Part shown: positions 45,435-57,011 of the stretch, piece after piece | How the letters are laid out: each line of letters starts with the position of its first letter | Position numbering within the stretch: position 1 is the first letter of the stretch | Assembly: GCA_963921425.1 (NCBI GenBank) | Contig: OY992836.1 | Location: 12,679,304 to 12,743,303 of the forward strand | Length of the DNA: 64,000 nucleotides | Source: Dryas octopetala | Taxonomy: Eukaryota; Streptophyta; Magnoliopsida; Rosales; Rosaceae | Direction: 5' to 3' | Made by a program: the position numbers and the translations under genes | Notes under the pieces: generated by a model | Told to the model about the DNA's origin: nothing | The model's database searches: none | The model's input: the letters and a program-made list of their open reading frames with translations, nothing else

Positions 45435-46351
45435 CATATAGGAAATTAGGAAATTTTTGGGGTTTTTTATTACTATTTTTAATTATATTATTTGTTTTAT
45501 TAAAATATGTGGAAATAGGGTCCAAGCTGATTGCCATCTTTAACGCACGTGATAGGCAAGGATATTTTGCACCAACGACTGGTTTCCTATTATGGTCTGG
45601 TGTTCAAACGTGGTTGAAATGGTTGATCCTCCAAGATTTTTACTAATCTCACGCCGGCTTAGATATTATGCTTGAAATGACTGAATTGCCCCTGTGCACA
45701 ACATATTATTACTTGGGCATGGGGCATACGCATATTGGCATTGTCATGCTTCCCTAATCGCAATGGGACATACGCATATTGGCATTGTCATGCTTCCCTA
45801 ATCACAATGGGAATAGGAAAACCATGTATTATATGGCTCTTCAAGTCTTAACCTTCCTTTTGGACATAGGTCAGTATGGTCTCATAAATAAAAAATTATA
45901 GGGTATAATCGATATACTGTTATGTGATATAACTAATTCAACGTGTAAGGATATTATTAGACGATGTGTTTATATTAGTAAGGTATAATATTAATAATAT
46001 TCACCCATATTATCACACATAGTCTGATTATACTAAGTATCAATTTATCGGTTATACAGAATAATTTTGTCCATATAGAGATTGATGATTTGGATCCTGG
46101 AAGGTGGGGGTACATTTTTCAGTGTAATTATCCTCTTTAATGATGTATTAAGATTTCATTAATTTGAAGGAAAGGGTTGGTATAAATTGTAAAGTGGTTT
46201 GTATTATTGGAAAGTAATGACCAGAGAGGAGACACATGAAGTTAATGAGAGAAAAGCATAATGCCATAATGGTACCTTTAATTAAGAATTGTTTATAGAA
46301 GAAAAAAGAACAATAATTGCAACATCATAAACCATGAATGCACAACAATAA
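45435..46351. other. MAPKKK upstream intergenic DNA
   Basis: Contains a 47-48-bp tandem duplication at about 45722-45812 (CATACGCATATTGGCATTGT and the following CATGCTTCCCTAATC occur twice). No gene is seen. Confidence 0.5.
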
Positions 46352-46551
46352 NNNNNNNNNNNNNNNNNNNNNNNNNNNNNNNNNNNNNNNNNNNNNNNNN
46401 NNNNNNNNNNNNNNNNNNNNNNNNNNNNNNNNNNNNNNNNNNNNNNNNNNNNNNNNNNNNNNNNNNNNNNNNNNNNNNNNNNNNNNNNNNNNNNNNNNNN
46501 NNNNNNNNNNNNNNNNNNNNNNNNNNNNNNNNNNNNNNNNNNNNNNNNNNN
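46352..46551. other. Assembly gap (200 N)
   Basis: Exactly 200 N. A round number often marks a gap of unknown true size. A poly-A run (46557-46570) follows on the right. Confidence 0.99.
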
Positions 46552-48470
46552 ATTTAAAAAAAAAAAAAAAGAACTAGAATTAATGTAGTGTGTCTTTGAC
46601 ACCAACATCGAAGGCGTGTCCCATGTGCAATTAGCCGTGACCCGCAATTTTGAAAGCCCTGCCTTATTACAATAGAATATGAATAAGGACATACTTCCAT
46701 TTCATTACTAGATTGCAATTCTTTGGCATTAGAAATTAAAAATTGAAAAAAAAACTTACAATTCTTTGAATGAAAATAATAATTAATAAGATCCTTTAAA
46801 AGGGGCACCAACACATGTGTGAACAACTCACATAATATGGGCATATATGTTATTATTATTTTAAGTTTTCATGATCTATTTATTCTATTGGGTTGAAAAA
46901 ATAAATAACCGACACAATTTGCTTGCATCTATCTTCTTCACAACTGTTGGATCAACCTTTTCCACACTTGGGTTCAAAGAAATGTCATAATGTGTCACAC
47001 TTAAAGTAGGTAGATTAGACATTTTCAAATGGATGGGCAATTGAGAATAAAAACAAAAGAGGTGCTTCAAATCTAACTAACTAATAGTCTAATACAAAAG
47101 CATTATTGCATGAAAATACTAAATCTAACCACCACAACTACAATGAAATCCAACAAATCCTTCATATTTTTGTGTTTATGCGAGATGATAGCTTAATTTG
47201 AGCTGTTGTGTGTCTTCCTAATTGGTTCCAAGAAAGTGCTTTCATGGTAACACAAGAAGAAAGAAATATTATAAGAATGTTAATATTCTATAAGTAGTAC
47301 GTAGTTTTCGGAAGTAACTAACAATATTGTAGGATGAAAAGTATTTGAACACTAACAAAGAGGGTTCAAATGATTGAATCATGTAGTGTATTTTGTTAAA
47401 CATTTAGGACATTTAGTTTGTCAAAGCTATGGTCACTTGTCCTTAATAATAATAGAATAGATGATCTTTTATATAAATGTAGCATGATATTATCTCTTGG
47501 AAGTTGAAACTTGAAACCAGCCTTGCTATAATTATATTTAAAGACTTGGAAGGCTAAGTCCTCCAACAATGTCTCACACATTTGCTATATTATATGTTAA
47601 ACTTCCAAGGCAGGGAAAGAATAGTAGTAAAGAATGAAGAAGAATAGGCGGCTACATATTGCAAGTTGCAACTTTATTTGGGCCACTGCCAACACAAGTT
47701 GCAAAACCTGGCCAAAGCCAGCAGCAAACAGTGGGTAGGCAAAGGCAGTACTTGTAACATGGAGGGGATCGACTCGAGCCACTGCGAGGCAGGTTTATAA
47801 CATCATAACGCAAGTGGGCACGTTTCGCACATAAACAATCTTATCTATCAGTCTGTTGGGCACCGCATTTTCGGCCTTGGAACCAACCATATAATATATA
47901 AACACTCTTTTTATCCATTTTTGGATGTGGTCAAAAAAATTGGGTGAAGTGCGATAAAAATTTACGTGAGACCGTTTATATTGTGTAATAATGTTGAGTG
48001 TAGGTCAAAACAATTCAATTAAAAGATAATGTGTTTATGAAATAAAATTATTATTCAATTGAACTGTTTGGTCACTCAACACTATTATATTCTAGGAACA
48101 GGGGTACACCAAGTTTTATGCTAATTTTATAAATTTCAACTAATGTTAATTATATTATATTTATTTATTTCTGGGTTTATTTTAAACATAATTTATTTAC
48201 ACTAAATAAGAAATTAAGATGAATTAGAGATATTGTTATGGATAAATTAGAGATAACAAAAAGGAAGGTGCTGGTAATATGTTGCGAATACCAAAGCTGA
48301 CTCTCACGTGCTCCTAACAATATGGTTGAAAATTGAAGGGCAGGTAGGCCACTTGACTTGGAGCTAGAGTTGGGAGTCTCCAAACTTACAACCATAAGAA
48401 CTGGTCACCGTTGGGGTACCTTAAGCTCACTCCATTTTTTTTAATTTTAATTTTGGTAATGTCAGAAAAA
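46552..48470. other. Intergenic DNA
   Basis: AT-rich without recognisable genes. Short open frames here have no domain or composition support. Confidence 0.4.
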
Positions 48471-48695
48471 TTCACTTTTTAGATAACATATTAAAGATTA
48501 TTTTTGTAAAAAAATTAAATTAATCGAAAATTGTTTAGTTATATAACTATTGTCAATTAAATAGAAAAAATTACTCTTTAATTAAAAATTATCTATTTTT
48601 TTATTTAATTAATAATAGTTATATAATCAAACAATTTTTAATTAATTTAATTTTTTATAAAAATAATATTTAATATATTATCTAAAAAGTGAATC
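48471..48695. mobile_element. Foldback MITE-like element, copy 1
   Basis: Nearly the whole 225 bp is one inverted repeat: the left half TTCACTTTTTAGATAACATA, then TTAAAGATTATTTTTGTAAA, is mirrored by the right half ending TATATTATCTAAAAAGTGAA. The transcript would form a long hairpin. No coding capacity; the target duplication is not clear. Confidence 0.65.
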
Positions 48696-49202
48696 ATTTC
48701 AATTATGAGTCGATATTATCGAAATCAAAATTTAGAGGAGTTAGGTGACGTTGAGGTAACAAGGTGACCCAAGTATTGTTCCAACCTTAACGCGAGTTCA
48801 TTGAGGAGAGAGCATGCATCACTTTAAAGTTGATTCATTTCATCTGAACACAATATTGTCAAATGTGGGTGTGGGGCCAGAGCCAGAGATTCAATATTGT
48901 GTAATAGTCAAGTCAAGCAGAGCATTAAACATATATGTTGTGTCATCGCATATTAAAAGCATATACGGGGTGGGGATAAAGATTAAAGGATACGTGAAAC
49001 ATGATGCCTGAATCCTGATTGCTATTTTTTGTGCCACTTCCCACCATTCGCTTTCTTTCCTTTCCTTTCCTCATACCAACTTGGATTCTTCAACCTTGAA
49101 TCCTACTACTTCCGATTCACCCTTCTAACTCGTCACTGAAAACAAGACATAACTTCACCCAATCAAAAATCACAGTGTGATATCATAATTATAATATATT
49201 TT

Positions 49203-49405
49203 TTTTCAGATTATATTTTAAAGATTATCTTTATATATTTAGTTGAAAATTTATTTCGTAATCTAATTGATATGAGATGAATATACGATTTTGATAACAA
49301 TTAGACTTATTGTCTATTTAGTTGATATCATATATGACTAAATAATTTTTTATGTAACTGATTTGTTTATTGAAATAATCTTTAAATGATGATCTAGAAA
49401 ATGAA
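49203..49405. mobile_element. Foldback MITE-like element, copy 2 (divergent)
   Basis: Inverted-repeat structure with ends related to copy 1. The reverse-complemented right end reads TTCATTTTCTAGATCATC and continues ATTTAAAGATTATTTC, close to the TTCACTTTTTAGATAACA and TTAAAGATTATTTT of copy 1. Confidence 0.5.
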
Positions 49406-52092
49406 TATTTTTTATCATATAATTATAGTGCATAACGGACAAGAAAAGAAAGAAGGTAGAAGGATCGAGAAGGTAGAAAAGAAAAAAAAACTAGTATTTC
49501 TTGTGTTAAGTATACCATTTTAAGTACTTCATGTATACGTACCATTTTTTTAATAGAGGTGAAATCTACTTATATAAGTGAGCTCCACTTTTATTAAAGA
49601 GGTGCACATGTGATATACCTAATATTTTTGTACTTTTAATATTATGTTATAGTTAAAACGTTTATTAGTTCTTTCTCATTTTATCTTTCTCTTTAGCTTT
49701 CTACGTTTATAATTAGCTATTCTCCAAAAATAATGATAGATACACCACATGTTTTTAACACATTGATAGCTTTATTAGAGACACCATATTAATACAGTAC
49801 ACAAAGAATTTAATCCCTGGCCTTCTGAAAATAGTAAAATAGCAGGTGCACTTTACGCAATTAAGCCATTGATATGGACATGTTACCATTTTTATATATA
49901 GCGAAGATTATCTATATTTAGCATGTGTAGAGTACTATAGTCCTCCAATTTCACATGCATTATTTGACATGTTGAATGGGATTGAATGCTTGCAACTAGG
50001 ATCAATGCGTTATGCATGTAAATTGCAAAGAAATAGGGAGAGGAAATATCTGAGTCTGAGTCTGACTCGCTCGCCGCCAAAATGTCAATTTTCGTTGGAA
50101 AGCCCACGTGAGCTGAGATATGAGATATGCACAGCCCTTGAAGCCGGCGCTACGACCGCGGAGACCCTCAATGGTCAATTCCTCAAAAGCCAAAGGACGG
50201 ACCAAAATTTATTATTATGATTAAATATCGAAATTTATATTATATGTAAATATTAGCCACCGCACAATTGCGCACATTGCACAGCACAAAGCGTATGAAT
50301 ACGATGCATATGGTGCACTGGAAGTGCGGTCAGGGGGCGAGTGAGAGTCAATGTTCATATCATGTAAAGCCATTTTTTATTTGGACTGGGCCCAGGGTTC
50401 GGTACAGGCTCAATCTGATACTGATTTTTTTTTGGTGATGCGGATTGAGACCTTAGAGAGCTTGAAAGGCTCTTTTAAAGTGGTGGCCTGAACTCAGTAG
50501 TGACTTATAGCCAGCCGTGATTGATTTGACCACCCCCCAAACCAAAGATGAGCACTTTGTTTGTGTGTGCTTTGAACCAATTAAATCCAGTATGTGTTTG
50601 CTTCTGCCTGCATTATTGCTGGTGGGGTTTTAAGTTACAAACTTACAACTGAACCAATTGCACCAAATCAAATGTAATAGCTGGCGGTCATGACTGCCAG
50701 TTTATTTTTTCAAGTTTTTATTAGATTTTTTCGAGAGAGATGTGTTAAAGCTTCATAGTTTCATACCTATTAGAGAGATGTGTTAAAACTTCACGGGTCT
50801 AACTTCAAACCGGCTTGTAAGGAGAGAATTACTCAAGATTTATACACTGTACAATTCAATTGTATCCTAAAGATCCTGTGTGATAGTTAACACCCCCTCT
50901 CAACGCCAACCTAACAAATGGGTTTCCGGGCCCAATGCCCACTACCACAGGACAACACAACCCAACAATACATATCATGGGCTCTATTTCAGATCGCACA
51001 AGTTAGTAAGTTAAGATGATCAAATAGTTTAAGATGGTCACATAGTGTGGTTTCATCATCGAAACCGTTCACGATCAAGAATCCGGGATGGAGAAGGAGA
51101 CATTAACATTGGTGAAGGTGACAGTACTGGTGTCTCCTTCTCTTTGCTAGGGTTTGCTGCCTGGGTTGTGTTTTGTGGGCTTTTCTATTTGGGTTTCTGG
51201 TGTAATGTTTATCTTTCATCTATGTAATACTCTTGTTCACTGGCCAAAAAGACGAAATAGCTATAACTGGGTTACAAGCCCAATAGAAATTGTTAACAAC
51301 TACGCATAGAACCTAATTTCAACTGGGCCTTAGCTACATCCACGGTCAGAACTAGAATGATTTTATGGATAACCAAGCACAGATGGATCGACGGAATGAC
51401 ACTAGTTAGATTTTATATTTTAACTCCAAACAGATAAAAGAAAATTATAATATGTTCATGAATCCGCAAGAAGATAAGAAGAAGAGAGAAAGAGGGAGTG
51501 GGGAGGGAGGAGGAGCCACCAATTACTGGTGGTGTGGGGTTGGGACGGGGAAGAGTCACATTACAAACCATATTAGGCGAAGATGCAAAAATCTGAAAAC
51601 TCGAAAATGCATAACTAAACAAGTTAACGAACATGAGAAGATCCTGGCCCAAAAAAAAAAAAACCCGAACATGAGAATTATTAGTAGTAGCTACATTAAT
51701 TAGGATCAAAGGTACATAATGCTAATCATGTTCATGTACTTGTACATTAATTCGAATTCCTTTACTTTGAATTAATTCGAATTCCTTTACTTTGGACTGT
51801 TCTACTTGTACAGGTGTAGTGCAAATCATGTTCATGTCCCATAACTTATTAACTTGTTTAGTTTACAGAGTTAGCATAATTATAAGAGAAGATCTTCAGG
51901 GTCAACTTTGAAAAGTATAATGGTGATGACAATGATATTCCTTAATGAAGCATTGATTCAATTCAGATGCTAATTATAAACAAAAACAGACACTTTATTC
52001 TTAAAGGCTTAAACCTTTGTGTTTTGATTAATATACTCACTCAAAGTGCAATGCCACACATGAGAGTGGGCTTTTACTGCATTTTATGTTGT
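49406..52092. other. Intergenic DNA
   Basis: No supported gene. A short local duplication GAGAGATGTGTTAAAGCTTC / GAGAGATGTGTTAAAACTTC lies at 50736-50795. The stretch 50810-51240 has the look of old LTR debris, but no paired ends were found. A GAATTCCTTTACTTTG tandem pair sits at about 51755-51795. Confidence 0.4.
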
Positions 52093-52100
52093 GCAAGAAA

Positions 52101-53466
52101 TAGGGGTGTGATTTGGATTGGAAAATCCGAATCCGACCGATTCCTATCCGAAAATTTCCATTTTTATTCCGAATCCGAAAATGCCGAATCCGAAAATGCC
52201 GAAATCCGAAAATTCCGAAAAAAATTGGATTGGAATTGGAATGTTTATGTAAATTCCGATTTCGATCCAAAAAATTCCGAAATGTTCCGAAGGCATTCCG
52301 ATCCGATATTTCCGAAATTATGCCAATTTATTCCATATTATATATTTTATCATTTATTTAGTATGATACATATAACATATATTTTTAAAAAGATGACTAA
52401 TACTATATATTAATATAAACATATGTATATTATAAATATATGTGTATCATAATAACATAAATGGTAAGTTGGTAACACAAACACCCACATTTTTCTGTAC
52501 ATGTAATTACTATTTTTTTTTATTAGGGAGGGGAATTGAAGATATGAGGCAATTCTACAGTTGTTCTGACTGGAATATCCCACCAATTGTAATTACTAAT
52601 TACTAAATATTTAAGCTTATTATATTCAAAATTTCAAACATGATATATATATATATTATTTGAGTAACATGTATTTATATACACATATATATATGAGTAA
52701 CATGTATTTATATACACATATATATGTGTGTGTGTGTGAGTAACATGTATCTACTAGTGACATTTATTCTAACAATGTTGGATGAGCTCTAAAGATTAAT
52801 CCCCCACCTCTAAGATATGTGCTATTAAGCCTATTATACATTCATAGTGACATTTATTTCTCTTATATATTATGTATGTTATAATATATAATATATACCA
52901 TTAAACATACACAATATATATATCATACATAATTTATTTCTCTTATAACATACATAATGTAGCAATGAAAACCTTGCTAGATTGCATCTTTTTTTTTCCC
53001 TTCTTTTCTAGAATTTTTTTTATGGTAATGGAATGGGATGGTATGGTTCTAAATGTTATTTAAATTAATATTTTAAATTTTCTTTTTAAATTGGACATAT
53101 ATTTTAATTACATTTTAATATAAATATTGAAATGCATCATAATCTATTGTCTTTTAATTTTTTTTGTTTGTTAATTTCATCATTATTCTAAAAAAAAATC
53201 CAAACATGTTCTAAAAAATATTATGAAAATGTGAAAATTCCGATTTTTTATTCAAAAATTTCAAATGTTTATCCTAAAGTTCCGAAAATGTTATATTCCG
53301 AAAAATTCCGAAAATTCCGAAAATTCCGAAAATTCCGAATCGGAATGAGATGTTGAAATTCCGATTTTTTGGAATGGAAATTGGAACATAAATTCCATTC
53401 CAAAATTTTTTGGATTGGAATTGGAACACCCTATTTCCGATCCGATCCGGCCGAAACACACCCCTA
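52101..53466. mobile_element. hAT-type non-autonomous element, copy 1 (1366 bp)
   Basis: Perfect 8-bp target duplication GCAAGAAA at 52093-52100 and 53467-53474. Termini TAGGGGTGTGATTTGG and, reverse-complemented, TAGGGGTGTGTTTCGG. Both subterminal regions are packed with CCGAAAATTCCGAAAA-type repeats. The core is AT-rich with no transposase. The 8-bp TSD and TAGGGGTG end fit the hAT superfamily. Confidence 0.88.
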
Positions 53467-53474
53467 GCAAGAAA

Positions 53475-53892
53475 TAATGATTATTATGGCAGACCACAAT
53501 TGGACCATTTATTTTTCAACTACGGGACGGTGCCACGGTGGTTATAATTTAATGGAGTTGGTGGAAAGTAGTTGAGGTAGTTAGAGAACAGTTAAAATCT
53601 CATCGATCAGCTAATGTATAATATAAAGCACTCACTAAGCTAGTAAGCTGTCTATAATCATAATCCAACGAAAGAAAAAGTAGCAGCAAAAACAATTACA
53701 TAAAACCAGATTATAAATTGTTTAGCATGTCATAATCAACCTCATCAAGCTCTAGCTAGTACCCAAAACTTAATTAGTACGTAACACTCAGCCCAACCGA
53801 GCCATTAGGCATCATTAACATAATAATAATAATAATAAATAAAAAATCCCCAAATAAACCTACATTTTGATGAGCTTGAAATGAATGGTCTA
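53475..53892. other. RALF34 3' flanking DNA
   Basis: Between the hAT-type element and the RALF stop codon. Probably contains the RALF 3' UTR. An AAT-repeat run lies at 53820-53845. Confidence 0.4.
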
Positions 53893-54285
53893 TCATCTTC
53901 TGCAGCGAGCGATCCTAGAGCAGCCTCTGGTGTAAGGGTGAACTGGGCCTCTGGCTTTGAAGCAGTTGTGGGTGTAATAGGACCTACCGGAGCGAGGAGG
54001 GCATGGGATTCTGTTGGCCGAGAGTGCACCGTAAGAAATGTAGTACTTCACTCTCCGCCAGAACAGAGATCTGCGCGCGTACCCATTTTGAATGTCGTCC
54101 TCGTCGTCGGCATTGATGTCGTTCTCTTCCTCCAGCTCGTCGTATATTGTGGTGGGCCATGATTCCAAAGCGTCGGCCGTCACTAGCTTCAAGCTGGTTT
54201 CGTCGAGCTGAGCCCAAGATGGGCCCAAAGTCAGAAACACCAGGAACAAACACAATGCAAGCTTGGCTGAAATTGGAGAAGCCAT
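53893..54285 (-). CDS. RALF34: Rapid alkalinization factor precursor, RALF34 type
   Basis: Single exon, 130 residues. Signal peptide (MASPISAKLALCLFLVFL, cleavage probably after SWA), an acidic propeptide (YDELEEENDINADDEDD), the S1P-type site RRSL, then a mature peptide with YISYGALSANRIPCPPRSG, SYYTHNCF, RGCSRIARCRR. The four cysteines of RALFs and the YISY receptor-binding motif are present. RALFs bind CrRLK1L receptors such as FERONIA or THESEUS1 with LLG and LRX partners; RALF34 acts through THESEUS1 in lateral root initiation in Arabidopsis. The FWRRVKYYISYG wording fits RALF34, as does synteny with At5g67070. Confidence 0.94.
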   Translation of the reverse strand: MASPISAKLALCLFLVFLTLGPSWAQLDETSLKLVTADALESWPTTIYDELEEENDINADDEDDIQNGYARRSLFWRRVKYYISYGALSANRIPCPPRSGRSYYTHNCFKARGPVHPYTRGCSRIARCRR

Positions 54286-55377
54286 GAGAGGGAGAGAGAG
54301 GGCAAATGGGTAAGTGGGTGTTTTGAGTCTTTGTACCGATAAACTATGAATTGCAATCTGAGTTAGATTTCAGAGTCACAGAGAGTGAGAGTGAGAGACA
54401 AAGGGGGCCAAAGGGTCACATGCGACTGGAAGAGAGAGAGAGCTGATTGGGTTACAGCTGTGCTTCATCAATGTATCAATTAATTAAAGCGTGTCTGGTT
54501 TTTCGGTTTGCTCGGTGGGGGAGGTATTCTCTGCGGTGGGGTGCACGGTTCGTGAGTTTGGAGTAGCTGTGGGATTTGAGGAATCAGGGATTTGCGTGGG
54601 GTCCATGTTGAGGGGTTTGGTTTCATTGGTGGAGGTGTATGTGTGAGATTGAGGCGCGCGGCATTGTAGTGTTGGCTGAGTCGCGGGGTCGTATAAGACA
54701 GGTTAAGGATACGACATTATATTTGGTCCGGGTAATTTAGTATACGCGGCTGGTTGGGATATGTCGTCTAGTGTCTACCATCTTTTTTATTTCCTTAAAT
54801 ATGTTGTGTTATAATGTTATTGTTTTTTCACCGCGTAAACTCTTAAAATAAAGTTGCTCCTATTCTAGTAAACAAACGTTTTGATGGATACATTGCTCAT
54901 TTCTAAAATCTTTTTGCTGATAAAAAAAATTCAAACAATTTTATAGAACATAATTGATTGTAGAGGGTAATTATGTTTTGGTTGTTTTGGGGTATGTTGG
55001 GATTAGGCTTGTATTTTTTTTTTTGGGGGTGTTTTGTTAGTTTTGAGCTTGTTTTTCTTTGATATGTTTTTGTGTATGCTTCAAGGTTGTGCCTTTTTGG
55101 GCTCTTTCGTTGCCTTGGGCCTTGTTTTAGTTATGCTGCCCTTTAGGCTACATTTCTAAACTTCTATTTGAAAAGATTGAGTGCTATCTAAAAAATCAAA
55201 CTATGATTTTTATTAATAATTGTCGTTCATAAGATTTGAATTTTAGATTTTCTTCTATAAAAAAAAGACTGAATGTCATTCACTATACCAAATAAATAAT
55301 AATTAAACTTAAAATTTAAATTAAGTTTTTGTACTAAAATAATATCAAAGCAATTTTAGAAAATATATGTTTTCTGT
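54286..55377. promoter_or_regulatory. RALF34 5' UTR and promoter region
   Basis: A GA-rich stretch directly before the ATG (54289-54303 and 54380-54445) is probably 5' UTR. Further out is ordinary AT-rich intergenic DNA. No TATA box is convincing. Confidence 0.35.
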
Positions 55378-55589
55378 GAATCACTTTTAATCAAGTTACA
55401 TGTCGCTGTATTTCTAGATCATGTAACATTGTGGCTCATTCTCTTGCTTAGTATGCTCTCTCATGTAAAGTTCTTTCTAGATGGGCTAATGAGGTCCCAC
55501 CATCGCTGAAGCCACACCTCCAAGCCAACATTGTTAATCCTTGATTCCCTTCAATGAATTGCTTTGGCTTAAAAAAAAAAAAAAAGAAT
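55378..55589 (+). mobile_element. 5'-truncated L1-type LINE tail
   Basis: One frame reads NIVAHSLA, stop, YALSCKVLSRWANEVPPSL, then CFGL-type wording. This resembles the end of the RNase H domain in plant L1 elements (N.VAHSLARYALS...W.EEVP). A poly-A run follows at 55571-55585. The 11-mer ATGTTTTCTGT is directly repeated on both sides (55367-55377 and 55600-55610). Short length, poly-A tail and TSD fit a truncated LINE insertion. Confidence 0.6.
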
Positions 55590-55610
55590 GTATATATACA
55601 TGTTTTCTGT

Positions 55611-56202
55611 CAAAAGTACATAAACTAAACTCATTCTTTAAAAGAAAAAAGAAGAAAAAAAGCACTCGAATGCAAGGAAAAAAGGATAGGCCGGTTCTTT
55701 TTCTTTGATCATTTGAATATTTGATGTTTTGCTCTTTTTTACTTTTGATGTCCAATCTTTCCTTTTCTATTTGTTACCTTTTCCAAGAAGCAATATTTTG
55801 TTTTCAAAATTCAAGTTTTAAAGAGAGAGATAACAAACATGAGAATGAAATCTCATATCCATTCTCAAATTCTAAATTTGAAAACCAAATGGGGCCTAAG
55901 TTATTTGCACTCCTCAAAGTAGTGCAAGAGCCAAGAGGTGTTTCTTGGTCATTAGAGCTTCTTTTCCCCCTTAACTGAGCCTTTAGTTCAAAAGCATCCC
56001 AAGTCACAATTTTTTTTTTTTTTTTGGGACGTGGTGCTGGAATATGCAAGAGATAAAAAAAGATACATAGAAGACCTGACATATATGATATATTTTGTTT
56101 GTTAATGTTATAGTTAATGGTTCTTTTGGACACTTCTAAAGGAACACTTGGACACTTCTAAAGGAACACTCTGTTCCAAAACTAGAAATATGAGTCACCC
56201 TT
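55611..56202. other. Intergenic DNA
   Basis: AT-rich. A 22-bp unit (GGACACTTCTAAAGGAACACT) is tandemly repeated twice at about 56129-56171. No gene is seen. Confidence 0.4.
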
Positions 56203-56211
56203 TTGAATCAA

Positions 56212-56646
56212 AGGTCTATTGACTTTAGGTACTAAATTATAATGTTTTTCATTTCAACTACTAAAACATTTATGTAATTTCACTTTAGATACTAAATTTC
56301 AGTTTAGGTACCAACTTTAAAAAACATGATTATATCGAACTGTGACTGTCTAACAATCATAACTTTTTTATTGATTTGTTGTTTTTTCAATATTTGCAAG
56401 GCTTAAACTTTAATGTTTAGTCTTTGGATTATAGAACTTCATCCCTCAAATCTAAATCAAAATTATGAAACCCTTAAAAATTTTGATTTTTTATAAATTT
56501 TAAATAGTCACAACTGTATAACAAACTGATTTGTGACCTAATCCAAAATGTTTTACTGTAGGTTAGTACCTAAACTAAAAAAAAATTAGTGTCTTGCTGC
56601 TTTACTAAAAAACTATTGATATTTGGTATTTAATCCTAAGTTTCTA
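56212..56646. mobile_element. Mutator-type MITE, copy 3 (435 bp)
   Basis: Perfect 9-bp direct repeat TTGAATCAA at 56203-56211 and 56647-56655. Starts AGGTCTATTGACTTTAGG and ends TTTAATCCTAAGTTTCTA. By eye it is strongly similar along its length to copy 2 at 36349, with one internal deletion of about 30 bp near 56510. Confidence 0.85.
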
Positions 56647-57011
56647 TTGAATCAAATGATTTAAAAATTAATAAAACTGAGGCCGAATATAATGAGTGCA
56701 AATTCAGCAATGACAACCATATAATACTAGTACAAATTCCATAATTAGAGAAACATTGGATCATTGCAACATTCATTAATAGAACGAGTCAAGCTGTCCT
56801 TTTTTTTTATTGGGCCTGTGAGTTGAGCCTTGTGTAGAATAGTAAGGGCAGTGGGCTTGATAGCCCAAGAGAAGATATTGGGCCCATGTATATAACTGTA
56901 CAATGATTAAGGTTGGTGCAAATTCATCATTTTGGATTGGTGGACTTACTCTTGTTTAGGCCCAATAGAGTTTCATTCTGCCTTTGGATTCTCATTGGAC
57001 TTTGGAGGAAT

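Noticed and set aside
46282-46692. Open frames across the gap
   Set aside because: They are open only because they include 200 N.
51045-51227. 60-codon ORF with a hydrophobic end
   Set aside because: No recognised domain; it lies in sequence resembling old retrotransposon debris without paired ends.
50810-51240. Possible solo LTR
   Set aside because: Wording such as a 'TTATACACTGTACAATTCAA' stretch recalls copia LTRs, but no terminal TG/CA pair or target duplication could be placed.
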